Assembly (NCBI GenBank): GCA_018653085.1
Contig: JABIAY010000022.1
Location: 1 to 38,377 of the forward strand
Length of the DNA: 38,377 bases
Source: Nitrospina sp.
Lineage (GTDB): Bacteria > Nitrospinota > Nitrospinia > Nitrospinales > VA-1
Direction of reading: 5' to 3'
Shown here: one piece after another, positions 8,816 through 16,350 of the stretch
Position numbering within the stretch: position 1 is the stretch's first letter
How the letters are laid out: each line of letters starts with the position of its first letter
Position numbers and translations under genes: made by a program
The notes under the pieces: model-generated
Database searches by the model: none
What the model was told of the DNA's origin: nothing
The model's input: the letters and a program-made list of their open reading frames with translations, nothing else

Positions 8816-8859
8816 GTTTTTTCTTTCGCGAACTTTTGCGAAATACTGGAATCAAAAAT

Positions 8860-11232
8860 ATGTTTGAAATTTTAATTGTCGATGACCGAAAAGAATTTCG
8901 CACTTTGTTTAAGTCGCTCATCAAGACCGCTGACTTTAACGCCGATGTGAGCGAAGCCGAAGGCGTAGAAAGTGCTCTCGTCACTTTAGGCCAGAAAAAA
9001 TTTGACTGCGTCATCCTCGATTATATCCTGGGCGACTCGATTGGATTGGATGTTCTTCGACCGATCAAATCTGTCTACCCTGACCTGCCAGTGTTGATGA
9101 TATCGGCCTATGACAAAGGTTCTATTGGAAAAGAGGTTTTAACAGCGGGTGCGGATGCTTTTCTATCCAAGGATGAGCTGTCTCCGGAGAAGTTGACTCA
9201 AACCCTGGTCAAAATTTTATCGAAAAAAGGTTCTGACCCGGATGCATTTGCTTTTGAGGGATTGGAAGGAATGAAAGTTCTTCTCGTTGATGATACACCC
9301 CAGAACCTGGATGTCTTACGTAAAACCCTGGACCACACGGGCCTCAATATTTCCGTAGCACCCAATGGCAAAGTCGCTCTTAAACTGGTTTCTACGGATC
9401 CTCCGGATTTAATCCTACTGGATATCATGATGCCCGTCATGGACGGATTTGAAACCTGCCGGAAACTTAAAGGAAATGACCACTGGAAAAACATTCCAGT
9501 TATCTTTATCACCGCTCTCACCAGGGAGGAAGATTTTACAAAAGGGTTCTCGCTGGGTGCCGTGGACTATATCAGCAAACCATTCCGCTCCGAGGAGATA
9601 CTGGCCCGAGTCAATACTCATTTGCAAACGAGGAAATTGCTCAAGGCAAAAGACCTGCTTATCAACCAGATAGCAAAAAAAGAAATCCATCTTTCGACTC
9701 TGATGGACAGCATGCTGGATGGCCTGATCGTTATTGGTCGTGATCAAGTGATCCGATCTTTCAACCCTGCGGCAGAAAAAATATTTGGTCACTCCTCATT
9801 TGATGTGATTGGAAAAAACTTCGAGAACCTTATCTCTTCTGCGAATAGCAAAGAACTACAAAATTATTTCGAAGGTCATCCCGGTTCCAACAACTCCCAC
9901 GTAAGAGGAAAAAACTTCGAAGTAGAGGGCGTCGATAAAAGTGGCAATAAAATTCCTTTGGAACTGGCAATCAGCAAGATCAATTTCTCTCCGGAAGGCA
10001 ACAGTCAGGAAATAAAATTTGAACAACTTTTTGTCGCATTGGTGCGTGATATTTCCCAGCGAATCGAATCGGAAAAACAGATTATCTATGCCCGTGAAAC
10101 CGCTGAAAAAGCCAATAAGGCCAAATCCGAATTCCTGGCAAAAATGAGCCACGAACTGCGCACTCCGCTTAATTCTATTATGGGCTTTTCACAATTACTC
10201 ATTATGGACCCAGACCTCTCCAAAAATATCGAGCCCACGGAGAGCGCAACCCGGATTTACAAATCCGGGAAACACCTTCTAGAACTGATCAATGAAATTC
10301 TGGACCTGGCTCGAATTGAAGCAGGCAGGATAAAATTCTCAATGGAGTCTGTGGAGCTCTCTTCGCTGATGGAGGAACTTCTCGCTCTCAATCAGCCCAT
10401 TGCCAATGAACACCATGTCCGTCTTATCAATGAAGCCACCGAGCCAGTTTATTGCCAGACCGACCGGTCGCGTTTGAAACAGGTTCTGCTCAACCTGATT
10501 TCAAACGCCATCAAATACAATACTGAAAACGGCACAGTGGCGTTCTCTATCAAAAAGGACGGCAAAAAACTCAGGATAAATGTTGCGGACACCGGCCCCG
10601 GCATATCGGAGGAAATGCAAGCTTCTCTTTTTCAACCCTTCAACCGCTTGGACGCCGACAAAACCGGAATTATTGGCACCGGCATAGGACTGACCATCGC
10701 CAAAGAACTCATTGAACTGATGGGTGGGACTATCGGCCTGAAAAGCACCGTGGGAAAAGGGAGTACCTTTTATATTGAACTGGACGTATTGGAAACACCG
10801 ACTGAGAAAAAAGCCCCCGTAGCCGGACTGAGCAAGCCCGAGATCCCTCCCCAGAAAGCTGGGAAAAAATACACTATTCTCTATGTGGAAGATAACCCGG
10901 ACAATTTAAAGCTTATGGAACAAGTTTTAAATATCAACGGGAATTTCGATTTGATCTCTGCGCCGCAGGCGGAAATGGGGATTGATTTGGCTAAAACCTT
11001 CGATGTCGACCTGATATTGATGGATATCAATTTACCCGGCATGGATGGTATTACAGCCATGAAAGCCCTGAAACGTATTGAAAAAACTCGCAACCTTCCC
11101 ATAGTGGCCGTCAGCGCAAATGCCCTGGAAAAGGATATTAAATCCTGCTTGAATGCGGGTTTTACCGACTATATTGTCAAACCCATCAACATTCCGCAGT
11201 TCCTGAAAAAAATAGATGCGATTCTCACTTGA
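8860..11232 (+). CDS. hybrid sensor kinase REC-REC-PAS-HisKA-HATPase-REC
   Basis: This is a cytoplasmic 790-residue hybrid kinase with no membrane segment. Domain order is receiver 1 (Asp54 in VILDYIL), receiver 2 (Asp188 in ILLDIMMPVMDG), a PAS domain (~275-400), a HisKA helix with acceptor His431 in KMSHELRTPLNS, HATPase (LNLISNAIKYN, ADTGPGIS, GTGIGLTIAKELIELMGG), and receiver 3 (Asp722 in ILMDINLPGMDG). All three receivers keep their acidic pairs and C-terminal lysines (LSK, SKPF, VKPI). The frame is open back to 8779, but the ATG at 8860 is chosen because it begins exactly at the receiver fold (MFEILIVDD). The two N-terminal receivers suggest it integrates input from other kinases, such as the upstream Cache kinase or the downstream CheA. 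There is no DNA-binding output, so it probably works through protein partners. Confidence 0.92.
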   Translation: MFEILIVDDRKEFRTLFKSLIKTADFNADVSEAEGVESALVTLGQKKFDCVILDYILGDSIGLDVLRPIKSVYPDLPVLMISAYDKGSIGKEVLTAGADAFLSKDELSPEKLTQTLVKILSKKGSDPDAFAFEGLEGMKVLLVDDTPQNLDVLRKTLDHTGLNISVAPNGKVALKLVSTDPPDLILLDIMMPVMDGFETCRKLKGNDHWKNIPVIFITALTREEDFTKGFSLGAVDYISKPFRSEEILARVNTHLQTRKLLKAKDLLINQIAKKEIHLSTLMDSMLDGLIVIGRDQVIRSFNPAAEKIFGHSSFDVIGKNFENLISSANSKELQNYFEGHPGSNNSHVRGKNFEVEGVDKSGNKIPLELAISKINFSPEGNSQEIKFEQLFVALVRDISQRIESEKQIIYARETAEKANKAKSEFLAKMSHELRTPLNSIMGFSQLLIMDPDLSKNIEPTESATRIYKSGKHLLELINEILDLARIEAGRIKFSMESVELSSLMEELLALNQPIANEHHVRLINEATEPVYCQTDRSRLKQVLLNLISNAIKYNTENGTVAFSIKKDGKKLRINVADTGPGISEEMQASLFQPFNRLDADKTGIIGTGIGLTIAKELIELMGGTIGLKSTVGKGSTFYIELDVLETPTEKKAPVAGLSKPEIPPQKAGKKYTILYVEDNPDNLKLMEQVLNINGNFDLISAPQAEMGIDLAKTFDVDLILMDINLPGMDGITAMKALKRIEKTRNLPIVAVSANALEKDIKSCLNAGFTDYIVKPINIPQFLKKIDAILT

Positions 11233-11386
11233 ACATTTTCAAGGCTTTCTAAAAATCACCCTCGGCATGAGGAGCGCGAACATTTTTAGGATTTTTTCTC
11301 TGTAGTCCTTATAATAAATAGTGCCATCATCATAAATAAAAGCTCCGTATTCAGCATTATGCGGAGACTGTAGAACCGTTACCGCC

Positions 11387-13504
11387 ATGACTGAAGACGC
11401 TTCATATATCGCGGAGTTTCTGGAAGAAATTTCCGAAACTCTTACTCGACTGGACCGCCAGTTCGTGGCTTTGGAACAAAATCCTTCTGACACGGATTGC
11501 CTTGCAGAAATCTTTCGCGATCTCCATACCATCAAGGGCAGTTGCGGTCTGCTCGGACTCAACAAACTGGAATCGATCACTCACTCCGGTGAAAATCTTC
11601 TGGGAAAACTACGGGACCAGGAACTGGCACTGAGGCCAGACATGGTCAGCACTCTGCTGAAAATGATGGATGCGGTGTGGAAAACAGTCGCGTGCCTTAA
11701 AAAAGATGGACATGAAGGCAGTGCCGATTATTCTGCCCTGATAAAGACTCTGGCCCGGCTGGAAAAAGGAGAAACCGAGAATCTGGCAAGCAATGCACCG
11801 GACCAGAGTGATTCCAGTTCGCCGCCAGTAGATGACAAGCAGCAAACCCCCGATGCCAAGGATGATAAGTCAGAGGACACAAACATTCGTGTCGATGTTG
11901 AACTCCTTGATTCTTTGATGGATCTCGTTGGGGAGGTGGTTCTTGCCCGCAACCAATTTTCCCGCATTGTTCAGAGCCAAACCGATTCAACCATTCAGGG
12001 AACCTCGCAAAGCCTCAACCGTGTGACCACCGAACTTCAGGAAACCGTGATGAAAGCCCGGATGCAACCCATTAAAAATGTCTGGGGCAAACTGCCCCGC
12101 ATGGTTCGGGATCTTTCCCTGAACTGCGGCAACAAAGTTCGCCTGGAAATGGAAGGGCAGGATGCAGACCTGGACAAATCCCTGATCACAGCAATCCAGG
12201 ATCCCCTGATGAACATTATCCGCAATGCCATCGTGCATGGCATTGAAACCGCTGAGGAACGCCGAAACCTGGGAAAACCGGAAGAAGGAGTCATTCGGCT
12301 CCGAGCCTTCAATCAAAGCGGACAGATACATATCGAAGTCCAGGATGACGGCCGTGGTGTGGATTTTCAGGCTATCAAAAACAAGGCCGTGGATGAAAAA
12401 CACATCACTCCCGAGCAGGCGGAGAGTTTGAATGACAGGGACTGCGGAAAGCTTCTATTTACGGAAGGGTTTTCCCTGACCCAAAACAGCTTGATAAAAT
12501 CAGCAAAGGGAAACGGCCTCACACAGACTCGGGAATTGGTCGAAAAAATTGGCGGCTCTCTGGATATCGAGGTTCAATCCGGAAAGAGCACCACCCTGAA
12601 AATAAAAATCCCCTTAACACTTGCCATTATTCCCGCACTGATTGTCTCCAGCGGTCCAAACCGTTTTGCCATTCCCCAGATAAGCATTAGAGAGTTGATA
12701 CACCTGCAAGGGGAAAAGAGCCTTCAGCAAACTGAGGAAATTGCTGGAAGCCAGTTCTATCGGTTGCGAGGAAATTTACTGCCACTGATTCAACTCAACA
12801 AGATTCTTAAAAACAGCGGTGAACACCGCACCGAATTGAATATGGTGGTGCTCCAGGCAGATGACAACCAATTTGGTCTGGTGGTAGACAAAATTCATAA
12901 CAACGAAGAGATTGTTGTCAAAACCCTGGACACCCTTTTGCAGGGCATTCAAGTGTTTTCCGGAGTCTCCATCATGGGCGATGGAGAAGTCGTTCTTATT
13001 TTGGATGTGATGGGACTGGCTCAAAATGCCTTACTGGTTTCAGGTAAAGATTCACGGAATAAACTTTTAGATTCTGTGTCCTCTTCGCAGGGTAAAGATG
13101 GGGAGGATCAAGACATGCTGATCGTTAGCTTGGGAAATAAACGACGAATGGCCATCCGACTTGCAGATGTTGCACGCCTGGAAGAAGTGAAAAGGTCTGA
13201 CCTCGAAACTTCCGGGGAAAAGCAGGTGATCCAGTATCGTAATGAAATAATGCCCCTGATAAATATTCCCAAACTGTTTAATATGCGGTGTCAGGAAACC
13301 CGTGACACCCTTGAAGTGGTGGTGCATACCCACGAAGGAAAAAGCCTGGGCCTGATGGTAGAAAGTATCCTGGATATTGTTCAGGGCAACATCGACTCAA
13401 AGCGTGCAAGTTCGAATCTACTGGGAACAATCATCACCAACAACTCTGTGGTGGACACAATAAATGTAAAAAATATTGTGCGGAATTTTTTACAACCCGC
13501 CTGA
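11387..13504 (+). CDS. cheA: CheA-type histidine kinase with two C-terminal CheW-like domains
   Basis: This is a 705-residue chemotaxis-type kinase. The Hpt domain (1-105) carries the phospho-acceptor His47 in RDLHTIKGSCGLLG. A Ser/Pro/Asp-rich linker (~130-165) stands where a P2 domain would be. The P3 dimerisation helices (RVDVELLDSLMDLVGEVVLA) follow, then HATPase with MNIIRNAIVHGIE and DDGRGVD, then a CheW-like domain (~420-555) and a second CheW-like domain (~575-700, starting DMLIVSLGNKRRMAIRL). The ATP-lid glycine motif, normally SGRGVGMDVV, reads SAKGNGLTQTRELV here, so the nucleotide pocket looks eroded. No cheY, cheB, cheR or methyl-accepting protein lies in the window. Together with the adjacent kinases this suggests a role other than flagellar chemotaxis, or a partner array elsewhere. 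The ATG at 11387 fits the family start. Confidence 0.9.
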   Translation: MTEDASYIAEFLEEISETLTRLDRQFVALEQNPSDTDCLAEIFRDLHTIKGSCGLLGLNKLESITHSGENLLGKLRDQELALRPDMVSTLLKMMDAVWKTVACLKKDGHEGSADYSALIKTLARLEKGETENLASNAPDQSDSSSPPVDDKQQTPDAKDDKSEDTNIRVDVELLDSLMDLVGEVVLARNQFSRIVQSQTDSTIQGTSQSLNRVTTELQETVMKARMQPIKNVWGKLPRMVRDLSLNCGNKVRLEMEGQDADLDKSLITAIQDPLMNIIRNAIVHGIETAEERRNLGKPEEGVIRLRAFNQSGQIHIEVQDDGRGVDFQAIKNKAVDEKHITPEQAESLNDRDCGKLLFTEGFSLTQNSLIKSAKGNGLTQTRELVEKIGGSLDIEVQSGKSTTLKIKIPLTLAIIPALIVSSGPNRFAIPQISIRELIHLQGEKSLQQTEEIAGSQFYRLRGNLLPLIQLNKILKNSGEHRTELNMVVLQADDNQFGLVVDKIHNNEEIVVKTLDTLLQGIQVFSGVSIMGDGEVVLILDVMGLAQNALLVSGKDSRNKLLDSVSSSQGKDGEDQDMLIVSLGNKRRMAIRLADVARLEEVKRSDLETSGEKQVIQYRNEIMPLINIPKLFNMRCQETRDTLEVVVHTHEGKSLGLMVESILDIVQGNIDSKRASSNLLGTIITNNSVVDTINVKNIVRNFLQPA

Positions 13505-13556
13505 CAAAACTAATTTTTCAACCGCATAATAAAACTCGCCTTATTCAACTTCTACA

Positions 13557-13574
13557 CCCCCCTCAATTGGGGGG
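13557..13574 (+). terminator. perfect C6/G6 hairpin downstream of cheA
   Basis: CCCCCC-TCAATT-GGGGGG forms a perfect 6-bp stem with a 6-nt loop, 53 bases after the cheA stop. There is no U-tract after it, so it may be a pause or RNA-stabilising structure rather than a classic terminator. The rest of the 273-bp gap up to the CBS gene shows nothing else that I recognise. Confidence 0.45.
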
Positions 13575-13777
13575 CTCCTGAAAACCCTTGATCGTGTTCT
13601 GACATAGCCCAAAAAGTTTTGTAGCCCTCCTGCCACCTCTCCCTCAGAGCGTTACCGTTTCAGAGCTGATTTTTCTGTTTTCTAAATTGTTTTCCAATCA
13701 TTTTAAATGGAATAATCGAAAGCAAAAAAATATCAAATATTATGAATAGTTGAGTCAAGTTCTGGGGAGAACATAGC

Positions 13778-14167
13778 ATGGACAAAGTCAAAGATTTTTT
13801 AAATCCTCCTCCCATTTATGTCAGAGCAAGTATGTCTGTATTCGATGCCGTTAAGAGAATGAAAAAACATGAGGTGGGTGCTATTCTGGTCATCGATGGG
13901 AAGGATTATATCGGGATTTTTACCGAAGCGGATTTGCTGAAAAAGGTGGTGGCCCAAAATGAGTCACCCGGTAGCACCCTTGTTTCCAAAGTGATGACAA
14001 GAGACCTGCTTTATATAGATTCCGAATCATCCATGGTGGCGGCTTTTCTTAAGATGCAGACAAAAAATATTCGCCACTTAATTGTCAAAGAAAATGATGA
14101 TGTCGCCGGTGTCCTGTCGATAAAAGATGTCGCTAAATATTATGTCCATAAATTCAGCACATCTTAA
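13778..14167 (+). CDS. CBS-domain pair protein
   Basis: This 129-residue protein consists of two tandem CBS motifs and nothing else (about 1-60: VRASMSVFDAVKRMKKHEVG and AILVIDGKDYIGIFTEADL; about 68-125: MTRDLLYIDSESSMVAAFLK and LIVKENDDVAGVLSIKDVAKY). CBS pairs bind adenosine nucleotides and act as energy or redox-state sensors for partner proteins. It has a purine-rich ribosome site (GGGGAG, about ten bases before the ATG). It stands alone on the plus strand, 273 bp after cheA, so co-transcription is uncertain. The target cannot be inferred. Confidence 0.88.
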   Translation: MDKVKDFLNPPPIYVRASMSVFDAVKRMKKHEVGAILVIDGKDYIGIFTEADLLKKVVAQNESPGSTLVSKVMTRDLLYIDSESSMVAAFLKMQTKNIRHLIVKENDDVAGVLSIKDVAKYYVHKFSTS

Positions 14168-14205
14168 GGGCACCTCTAAAAATTACTTTTGGCCATGGGC
14201 GGCTC

Positions 14206-14370
14206 TTATCTGGACCCTCTGTTTTTTAGCCCCTGCACTTCATCCAAAACTTCCTGGCGCGTCAGCAACCCCTTCTGCTCCAATAACGCAATGAGGGCAG
14301 ACAACTGAAACATGTTTTCCTGGATAGCTTCTTCCTGATCTACTGCACCCTGCTCTGAATCCTCAGACAT
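14206..14370 (-). CDS. small conserved-looking hypothetical protein (54 aa)
   Basis: The start is set at the ATG ending at 14370 because GGGGAGAG lies at the right distance upstream; a longer frame (to 14445) lacks a ribosome site. The product is an acidic helical peptide (MSEDSEQGAVDQEE...). It ends in a segment of the form SALIALLEQKGLLTRQEVLDE, a short motif seen at the ends of several small bacterial proteins and interpretable as a protein-docking helix pair. It is convergent with the CBS gene and lies downstream of the Rrf2 regulator on the same strand, 120 bases apart, so it may be the second gene of that transcript. Function unknown. Confidence 0.6.
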   Translation of the reverse strand: MSEDSEQGAVDQEEAIQENMFQLSALIALLEQKGLLTRQEVLDEVQGLKNRGSR

Positions 14371-14490
14371 TTTATTCTCTCCCCGGTAAATTGAAACATC
14401 AGTGTTCGATCTGCATAACCTGTCGGCAAAAAACCGCCCCCGCAATTATAATAGAAAAAAACACAGAAATCATAATTAGCAGGTTAATGT

Positions 14491-14922
14491 TTATATTTTA
14501 CCGGATTCACAAAGCGGAATACTTTGAGTGGGCTCATTCAGAATCATGGCAATCGTCGAGGTTCGAAACGTTTCCTCTATCGTGCCAATCGCATCGTTGA
14601 TCTGTTTATGCAAGGGACAAAGGTTCGCACCGTGGGTTTTTAACTTTAAGGGGCAACTTTTTATCCGCTTGATAGGGTCCACTGCGTTGATCACATTCAG
14701 CAAAGGGAGGCTTTCCGGGTCGTGCGCCAACACATAGCCGCCGTGCAAACCTTTTTTGGAATAAACCACCTCATGCTTGGCCAGGGCCAGCATAACCTTG
14801 GATAGATAATGTTCGGGAACCTTGGTCCACCTGGCGATTTCCGCCGTGGTATGGGGCTTATCCGGATTCTGGGCCAGACAAACCACGGCCCGCAAAGCAT
14901 ATTCTGAAGTCTGGGAAATCAT
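14491..14922 (-). CDS. Rrf2-family transcriptional regulator (NsrR/IscR-like)
   Basis: This is a 143-residue winged-helix regulator. The N-terminus MISQTSEYALRAVVCLA, the recognition helix in VPEHYLSKVMLALAKHEVV and the wing KKGLHGGYVLA are typical of Rrf2 proteins, several of which sense NO, iron or Fe-S status through a cluster. The cluster loop has Cys90 and Cys102 followed by His105 (SCPLKLKTHGANLCPLHKQI), but the middle cysteine of the usual three is absent, with Thr96-His97 in its place. It is divergent from nirK across 248 bp, which makes it the obvious candidate nirK regulator, as NsrR is for nitrite/NO genes elsewhere. A GAGG ribosome site precedes the ATG. Specific assignment to NsrR is not secure. 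Confidence 0.88.
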   Translation of the reverse strand: MISQTSEYALRAVVCLAQNPDKPHTTAEIARWTKVPEHYLSKVMLALAKHEVVYSKKGLHGGYVLAHDPESLPLLNVINAVDPIKRIKSCPLKLKTHGANLCPLHKQINDAIGTIEETFRTSTIAMILNEPTQSIPLCESGKI

Positions 14923-14951
14923 AGTACCTCATTTCAGTAAACAACTTTATC

Positions 14952-14980
14952 TTGACATGCATAGCAATATACCATAAATT
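14952..14980 (+). promoter_or_regulatory. sigma-70-type promoter for nirK
   Basis: A perfect -35 box TTGACA (14952-14957) is followed after 17 bases by TAAATT (14975-14980), a 4/6 match to the -10 box. The predicted start is near 14987, giving a leader of about 180 bases before nirK. A second TATAAT hexamer at 15027-15032 lacks a -35 box. The Rrf2 gene's own promoter must lie in the same region, facing the other way. Confidence 0.55.
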
Positions 14981-14992
14981 TAGACTATTAAA

Positions 14993-15006
14993 AGATAAAT
15001 ATATCT
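14993..15006. promoter_or_regulatory. candidate operator palindrome in the nirK-rrf2 intergenic region
   Basis: AGATA-AATA-TATCT is an inverted repeat with 5-bp arms. It sits just downstream of the predicted nirK transcription start, where a bound repressor would block initiation or early elongation. It is a plausible site for the divergently encoded Rrf2 regulator, but it is short and does not clearly match a published NsrR or IscR consensus. Confidence 0.4.
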
Positions 15007-15170
15007 GTTTATCGTGTTATGCTTTTTATAATGGGCTCAGATTGGTTTTCCGGCTCCTTGGAGCAATTAGAAACAGGTTGCCGAATAAATTGGGATACAG
15101 CATTTTTTATTATCTCGCAAAGAGGTCCATTTATTAACCGCAGTATTTTTCAATCTAAAGGAGAGATGCA

Positions 15171-16154
15171 ATGAGAAAAAAATTCGGTTTGGGTGTTTTA
15201 TTTATATTTGCAATGGTTGTTGGTTTTGGTGGAACTTCGGCTTTGGCCGGAGTCACGGCGAAACTGACTTCTGCCCCCAACGTTCCTCCCGCCATAAAGC
15301 GCGGAGCGGATACCGTTGTAATTAATTTGGAAGCCAAGGAATACGTTGGAGAACTGGCTAAAGGCGTAAAATATGGTTTCTGGAGTTTTGGCGGAACCGT
15401 TCCCGGTCCTATGGCAAGGCTTCGCGTGGGAGACAGCATTGAATTCCATTTGTCCAACGCCAAAAGCAATACCCAGCCTCACAATATCGACATTCACGCA
15501 GTAAATGGACCTGGCGGAGGTGCCGCGTTCACCACGGTGGATCCTGGCAAAGAAAAAGTCTTCACCTTCAAGGCCAAAGCGGCCGGACTTTTCATCTACC
15601 ATTGCGCGGCGGGTGCCATCGTGGATCATATCTCTAATGGCATGTACGGCCTGGTTCTGGTTGAGCCTGAAGGCGGACTTCCAAAGGTTGATAAGGAATT
15701 TTATGTCATGCAAAGCGAGTTCTTTGCTTCCGATCCCGAAAATGGTGTCGCCGCATTTGATATCCAAAAGGGACTCGATGAACACCCTACCCATGTCGTC
15801 TTTAATGGCAATGCAACTGGATTACAGGGTGGCAATGCCTTGAAAGCTAAAGTCGGTGATACCATCAGAATCTTTTTCGGCAACATCGGACCCAACAGCA
15901 TTTCTTCCTTTCATATCATTGGTGAAATCTTTGACAAGGTTTATACCGAAGGCGGATTTGGCGGCGCAGTTGGCAAGAACATTCAAACCACTCTGGTTCC
16001 TTCTGCCGGAGCAACGGCTGTCGAGTTCAAGGTTGATGCGCCGGGAACCTATGCTCTGGTTGACCACAGCATCTACCGGGTAGCCAAAGGTGCTATCGGG
16101 CATTTGGTGGTTGAGGGTGCTGAGAACCCAAAAGTCATCCGCCAGGGAAAATAA
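15171..16154 (+). CDS. nirK: copper-containing nitrite reductase (NO-forming)
   Basis: A two-cupredoxin-domain periplasmic enzyme that reduces nitrite to nitric oxide. A Sec-type signal peptide (MRKKFG, hydrophobic 7-20, cleavage after SALA near residue 26) precedes the mature protein. The copper ligands are all visible. Type 1: His104, Cys145, His153 and Met158 (YHCAAGAIVDHISNGMYG). Type 2: His109, His144 and His299 (LVDHSI). The catalytic Asp107 (HNIDIH) and His248 (SFHIIGEIFDKVYTEG) are also present. At 327 residues it is a compact NirK without an added heme or third cupredoxin domain. AAGGAG lies a few bases before the ATG. It stands alone, with a strong terminator behind it, and faces an Rrf2 regulator. 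Compact NirKs of this style occur in nitrite oxidisers as well as denitrifiers. The call is very secure. Confidence 0.96.
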   Translation: MRKKFGLGVLFIFAMVVGFGGTSALAGVTAKLTSAPNVPPAIKRGADTVVINLEAKEYVGELAKGVKYGFWSFGGTVPGPMARLRVGDSIEFHLSNAKSNTQPHNIDIHAVNGPGGGAAFTTVDPGKEKVFTFKAKAAGLFIYHCAAGAIVDHISNGMYGLVLVEPEGGLPKVDKEFYVMQSEFFASDPENGVAAFDIQKGLDEHPTHVVFNGNATGLQGGNALKAKVGDTIRIFFGNIGPNSISSFHIIGEIFDKVYTEGGFGGAVGKNIQTTLVPSAGATAVEFKVDAPGTYALVDHSIYRVAKGAIGHLVVEGAENPKVIRQGK

Positions 16155-16180
16155 CCCCCCTTCCTGATACAAACCGATAA

Positions 16181-16214
16181 AAGGCGGGAGCATCCTGCTC
16201 CCGCCTTTCTTTTT
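16181..16214 (+). terminator. rho-independent terminator of nirK
   Basis: A perfect 11-bp stem AAGGCGGGAGC / GCTCCCGCCTT with a 5-nt loop (ATCCT) is followed by TCTTTTTT. It lies 27 bases after the nirK stop, so nirK is probably monocistronic. Confidence 0.9.
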
Positions 16215-16350
16215 TCCAAATTGCTCAAACTCCAAATATTAGTTGTAAGGAAGCCCGTTACTTAATCGACATTGAACTTAAGTGGATTATGAAGTAGATT
16301 CTATCCAATGATTTCCCTTATATCCCGACCCTGAAACTGGAGATTCATCT

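Noticed and set aside
8779..8859. 27-residue N-terminal extension of the hybrid kinase from a TTG at 8779
   Set aside because: It would translate the dispersed-repeat remnant; the receiver fold starts exactly at the ATG at 8860.
11239..11580. Minus-strand frame whose end (GAFIYDDGTIYYKDYREKIL) looks protein-like in the gap before cheA
   Set aside because: Its only starts are within cheA, most of it is a shadow, and no ribosome site is present; at most a decayed gene tail.
15027..15032. TATAAT as the main nirK promoter
   Set aside because: No -35 box at a usable distance; the TTGACA-N17-TAAATT pair upstream is better.
15198..15794. 198-codon open frame antisense to nirK
   Set aside because: Shadow of the nirK coding strand; no recognisable motif.
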